DNA from: an uncultured Clostridia bacterium
Lineage (GTDB): Bacteria > Bacillota > Clostridia > Christensenellales > UBA1242
Assembly: GCA_944349915.1 (NCBI GenBank)
Contig: CALVNU010000035.1
Span: 1 to 8,053, forward strand
Direction: 5' to 3'
DNA length: 8,053 bases
The notes beneath the pieces are model-generated. The model was not told the origin of the DNA. It worked only from the letters and a program-made list of their open reading frames with translations, and did no database searches. The position numbers were made by a program, and so were the translations under genes. Positions 7,263 to 8,053 of this stretch are shown one piece after another. Numbering within the stretch: the stretch's first letter is position 1; each line of letters begins with the position of its first letter.

Positions 7263-7289
7263 TTAGCACTCGCTTTATTTTAGTGCTAG
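7263..7289 (-). promoter_or_regulatory. CIRCE operator (HrcA binding site), one half degenerate
   Basis: The consensus is TTAGCACTC-N9-GAGTGCTAA. Here, on the plus strand, TTAGCACTC (7263-7271) is perfect, the spacer is exactly 9 bases, and TAGTGCTAG (7281-7289) matches 7 of 9. It covers the predicted start point (about 7287) just downstream of the -10, the standard position for blocking initiation. This marks the operon as HrcA-controlled. The degenerate half also forms part of a 14-bp palindrome (7281-7294). Confidence 0.93.
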
Positions 7290-7294
7290 CACTA
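7281..7294. repeat. 14-bp perfect palindrome overlapping CIRCE and the -10
   Basis: TAGTGCTAGCACTA is its own reverse complement. Its outer half (CTAGCACTA, 7286-7294) is a third CIRCE-like half-site with 7 of 9 matches, so three half-sites are packed into 32 bases. It ends on the last base of the -10 hexamer. Confidence 0.6.
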
Positions 7295-7322
7295 TTATAT
7301 GCGGTTTTAAAATTTTAGTCAA
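7294..7322 (-). promoter_or_regulatory. Sigma-A promoter of the hrcA-grpE-dnaK-dnaJ operon
   Basis: On the minus strand TTGACT (7317-7322) is followed by 17 bases and a perfect TATAAT (7294-7299). The start point should lie near 7287, inside CIRCE, giving a leader of about 50 bases to the hrcA ATG. The combination of near-consensus promoter and CIRCE indicates strong transcription held down by HrcA until heat or misfolding stress. Confidence 0.9.
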
Positions 7323-7373
7323 CTAATTTTGCCAAATTTTTGAAGATTTTTTAATTTTTTTTAAAACCGCATA
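7298..7373. repeat. 15-bp inverted repeat flanking the -35 of the heat-shock promoter
   Basis: TATGCGGTTTTAAAA (7298-7312) and TTTTAAAACCGCATA (7359-7373) are perfect reverse complements separated by 46 bases that contain the -35. The left arm overlaps the first two bases of the -10. The right arm continues as AGCC, so on the minus strand it reads GGCTTATG, the same 8 bases that begin the terminal repeat of the cloverleaf element at 2424-2526. It could be an operator for a second regulator or the remains of a related element. Confidence 0.6.
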
Positions 7374-7444
7374 AGCCAAATTTCCTTGGCAGTTACATTT
7401 ATACGCAGAAAAAACAGAAATTCCTGCTACAAATAAAATTTCTG

Positions 7445-7493
7445 CTATAACTATAGACAACAATTTATTCTATAACTATAAATAACAATTTAT
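7445..7493. repeat. Two tandem 24-bp repeats, 25-bp period
   Basis: Units at 7445-7468 and 7470-7493 share CTATAACTATA, two variable positions, then AACAATTTAT; 22 of 24 bases match. A more diverged third unit may follow from about 7495. The function is unknown. Confidence 0.7.
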
Positions 7494-7557
7494 GCTGTGA
7501 TTATGACAGACAAAATGATTATAATTATAAATAAATATTTTTAATATAATAAAAACA

Positions 7558-7619
7558 TTTTAGGTGTAAGAAAAAAAAGCAAATAAAAGTTTTAGGCGTA
7601 AGAAAAAAGGCAACCAAAA
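7558..7619. repeat. Two tandem imperfect repeats of about 30 bp, 32-bp period
   Basis: Units 7558-7588 and 7590-7619 both begin TTTTAGG, then T/C, GTAAG and an A-run, followed by GC(A) and another A-rich end. The second unit contains the descending arm and U-tract of the terminator at 7603-7628 (minus strand), so the first looks like a decayed duplicate of that tail. Confidence 0.65.
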
Positions 7620-7628
7620 ATTTGCCTT
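7603..7628 (-). terminator. Intrinsic terminator of the acetyltransferase-like gene
   Basis: On the minus strand AAGGCAA (7622-7628) pairs perfectly with TTGCCTT (7607-7613) across an 8-base loop and runs into six T. It begins 22 bases after the stop codon. This is a classic rho-independent terminator and separates the gene from the heat-shock operon. Confidence 0.85.
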
Positions 7629-7650
7629 ATAAATTTCAACTTGATTTATT

Positions 7651-8053
7651 TTACAGCCTGCCGATTATAGACTTAACTTCATCTAGCAGTTGAGCAATCA
7701 AAGCGCCGTCAATAGAAGCATGATTTACTTGAAGAGAAACATTAACCCAGCGTTCTTTTTTTTCATTTATTTTCATCTTATCAAAACTAACATGTGGAAT
7801 AAAAGAGTTGCGTTGAACATCTTGAGGATGCGTTATGTGTGTAAATTCAAACCAAGGCACGCAAGACATATAGGCAATAACTTGGCTTTTCCTTGCTTGA
7901 GAAGGCAACGGCTCGCAAAACGCAGTCTGTGTTTGTGATTTCTTTTTGGCTTGATTGCAAAATTTTTCAATATCCTGGCAATATTTGATTGATATAATTT
8001 TAAAAAGTTCGTCATCTTTTTCTTTAACGCACATATTGGCAAACTCACCATCT
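7651..8053 (-). CDS. Chloramphenicol acetyltransferase-family protein, C-terminal part (partial)
   Basis: The frame is open to the window edge (first visible residues DGEFAN), so the ATG at 8032-8034 is probably internal. About 133 residues are visible; the family is about 210-220. The CAT fold is recognised from YMSCVPWFEFTHITHP, matching the conserved 'PWxxFT' segment, and from VNHASIDG about 22 residues from the C-terminus, equivalent to the catalytic HHAxxDG. The catalytic His and the Asp of that motif are both present, while the first His is Asn and the aromatic-His pair usual after DG is replaced by Ala-Leu. The family acetylates small hydroxyl compounds from acetyl-CoA as a trimer. Many chromosomal homologues have unknown substrates, so antibiotic resistance should not be assumed. 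It has its own terminator and is a separate unit from hrcA. Confidence 0.8.
   Translation of the reverse strand, partial: DGEFANMCVKEKDDELFKIISIKYCQDIEKFCNQAKKKSQTQTAFCEPLPSQARKSQVIAYMSCVPWFEFTHITHPQDVQRNSFIPHVSFDKMKINEKKERWVNVSLQVNHASIDGALIAQLLDEVKSIIGRL

Larger units (their letters stand above)
7374..7650. other. AT-rich intergenic stretch with small repeats and no gene seen
   Basis: No coding frame or RNA gene can be supported here on either strand. It holds a short hairpin (7375-7379 with 7386-7390, GCCAA/TTGGC), an 8-bp stem CAGAAATT/AATTTCTG (7415-7422 with 7437-7444), two pairs of tandem repeats, a very AT-rich core (about 7515-7557) and the terminator of the gene to its right. No promoter for a plus-strand gene is evident. 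Confidence 0.6.

Noticed and set aside
7445..7619. Possible CRISPR array in the repeat-bearing spacer
   Set aside because: The repeats are only two copies each, tandem without unique spacers, imperfect and AT-rich; no cas gene is nearby.

Overview
The window reads as a low-GC Gram-positive chromosome, most likely an uncultured Clostridia-like Firmicute. The evidence is strong AGGAGG-type ribosome binding sites, AT-rich spacers, a vegetative sigma-A type promoter, HrcA/CIRCE control, the order hrcA-grpE-dnaK-dnaJ, and a DnaK lacking the N-terminal-lobe insert seen in proteobacterial DnaK. Every gene I can support is on the minus strand, so the layout is read from right to left.

Region 1 (8053-7651): the C-terminal part of a chloramphenicol-acetyltransferase-family protein, cut by the window edge and closed by a clear intrinsic terminator (7603-7628). 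Region 2 (7650-7238): a 413-base gene-free spacer with two pairs of short tandem repeats, several small inverted repeats, a 15-bp inverted repeat around the -35, a near-consensus promoter and a CIRCE operator. Region 3 (7237-2538): the class I heat-shock operon hrcA-grpE-dnaK-dnaJ. The hrcA stop abuts the grpE start, 4 bases separate grpE and dnaK, and 55 bases with a small hairpin separate dnaK and dnaJ. HrcA represses the operon at CIRCE. GrpE (nucleotide exchange), DnaK (Hsp70 ATPase) and DnaJ (J-domain co-chaperone) form one folding cycle.

Region 4 (2537-2326): just after dnaJ lies a 103-base element (2424-2526) that folds almost completely into a four-way junction: an 11-bp closing stem and three perfect hairpins. 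The arm nearest dnaJ doubles as its terminator. A promoter for the next operon follows. Region 5 (2325-1): an SPFH-domain protein with two C-terminal zinc ribbons, a zinc-ribbon protein with a C-terminal membrane anchor, and the start of a membrane-anchored protein cut by the window edge. The first two resemble Bacillus subtilis YdjI and YdjG, which work with PspA in membrane stress.

The two most unusual things are the GrpE N-terminus, an approximately 75-residue metallothionein-like Cys/His-rich extension (18 Cys, 8 His, eight CxC motifs), and the cloverleaf element after dnaJ.
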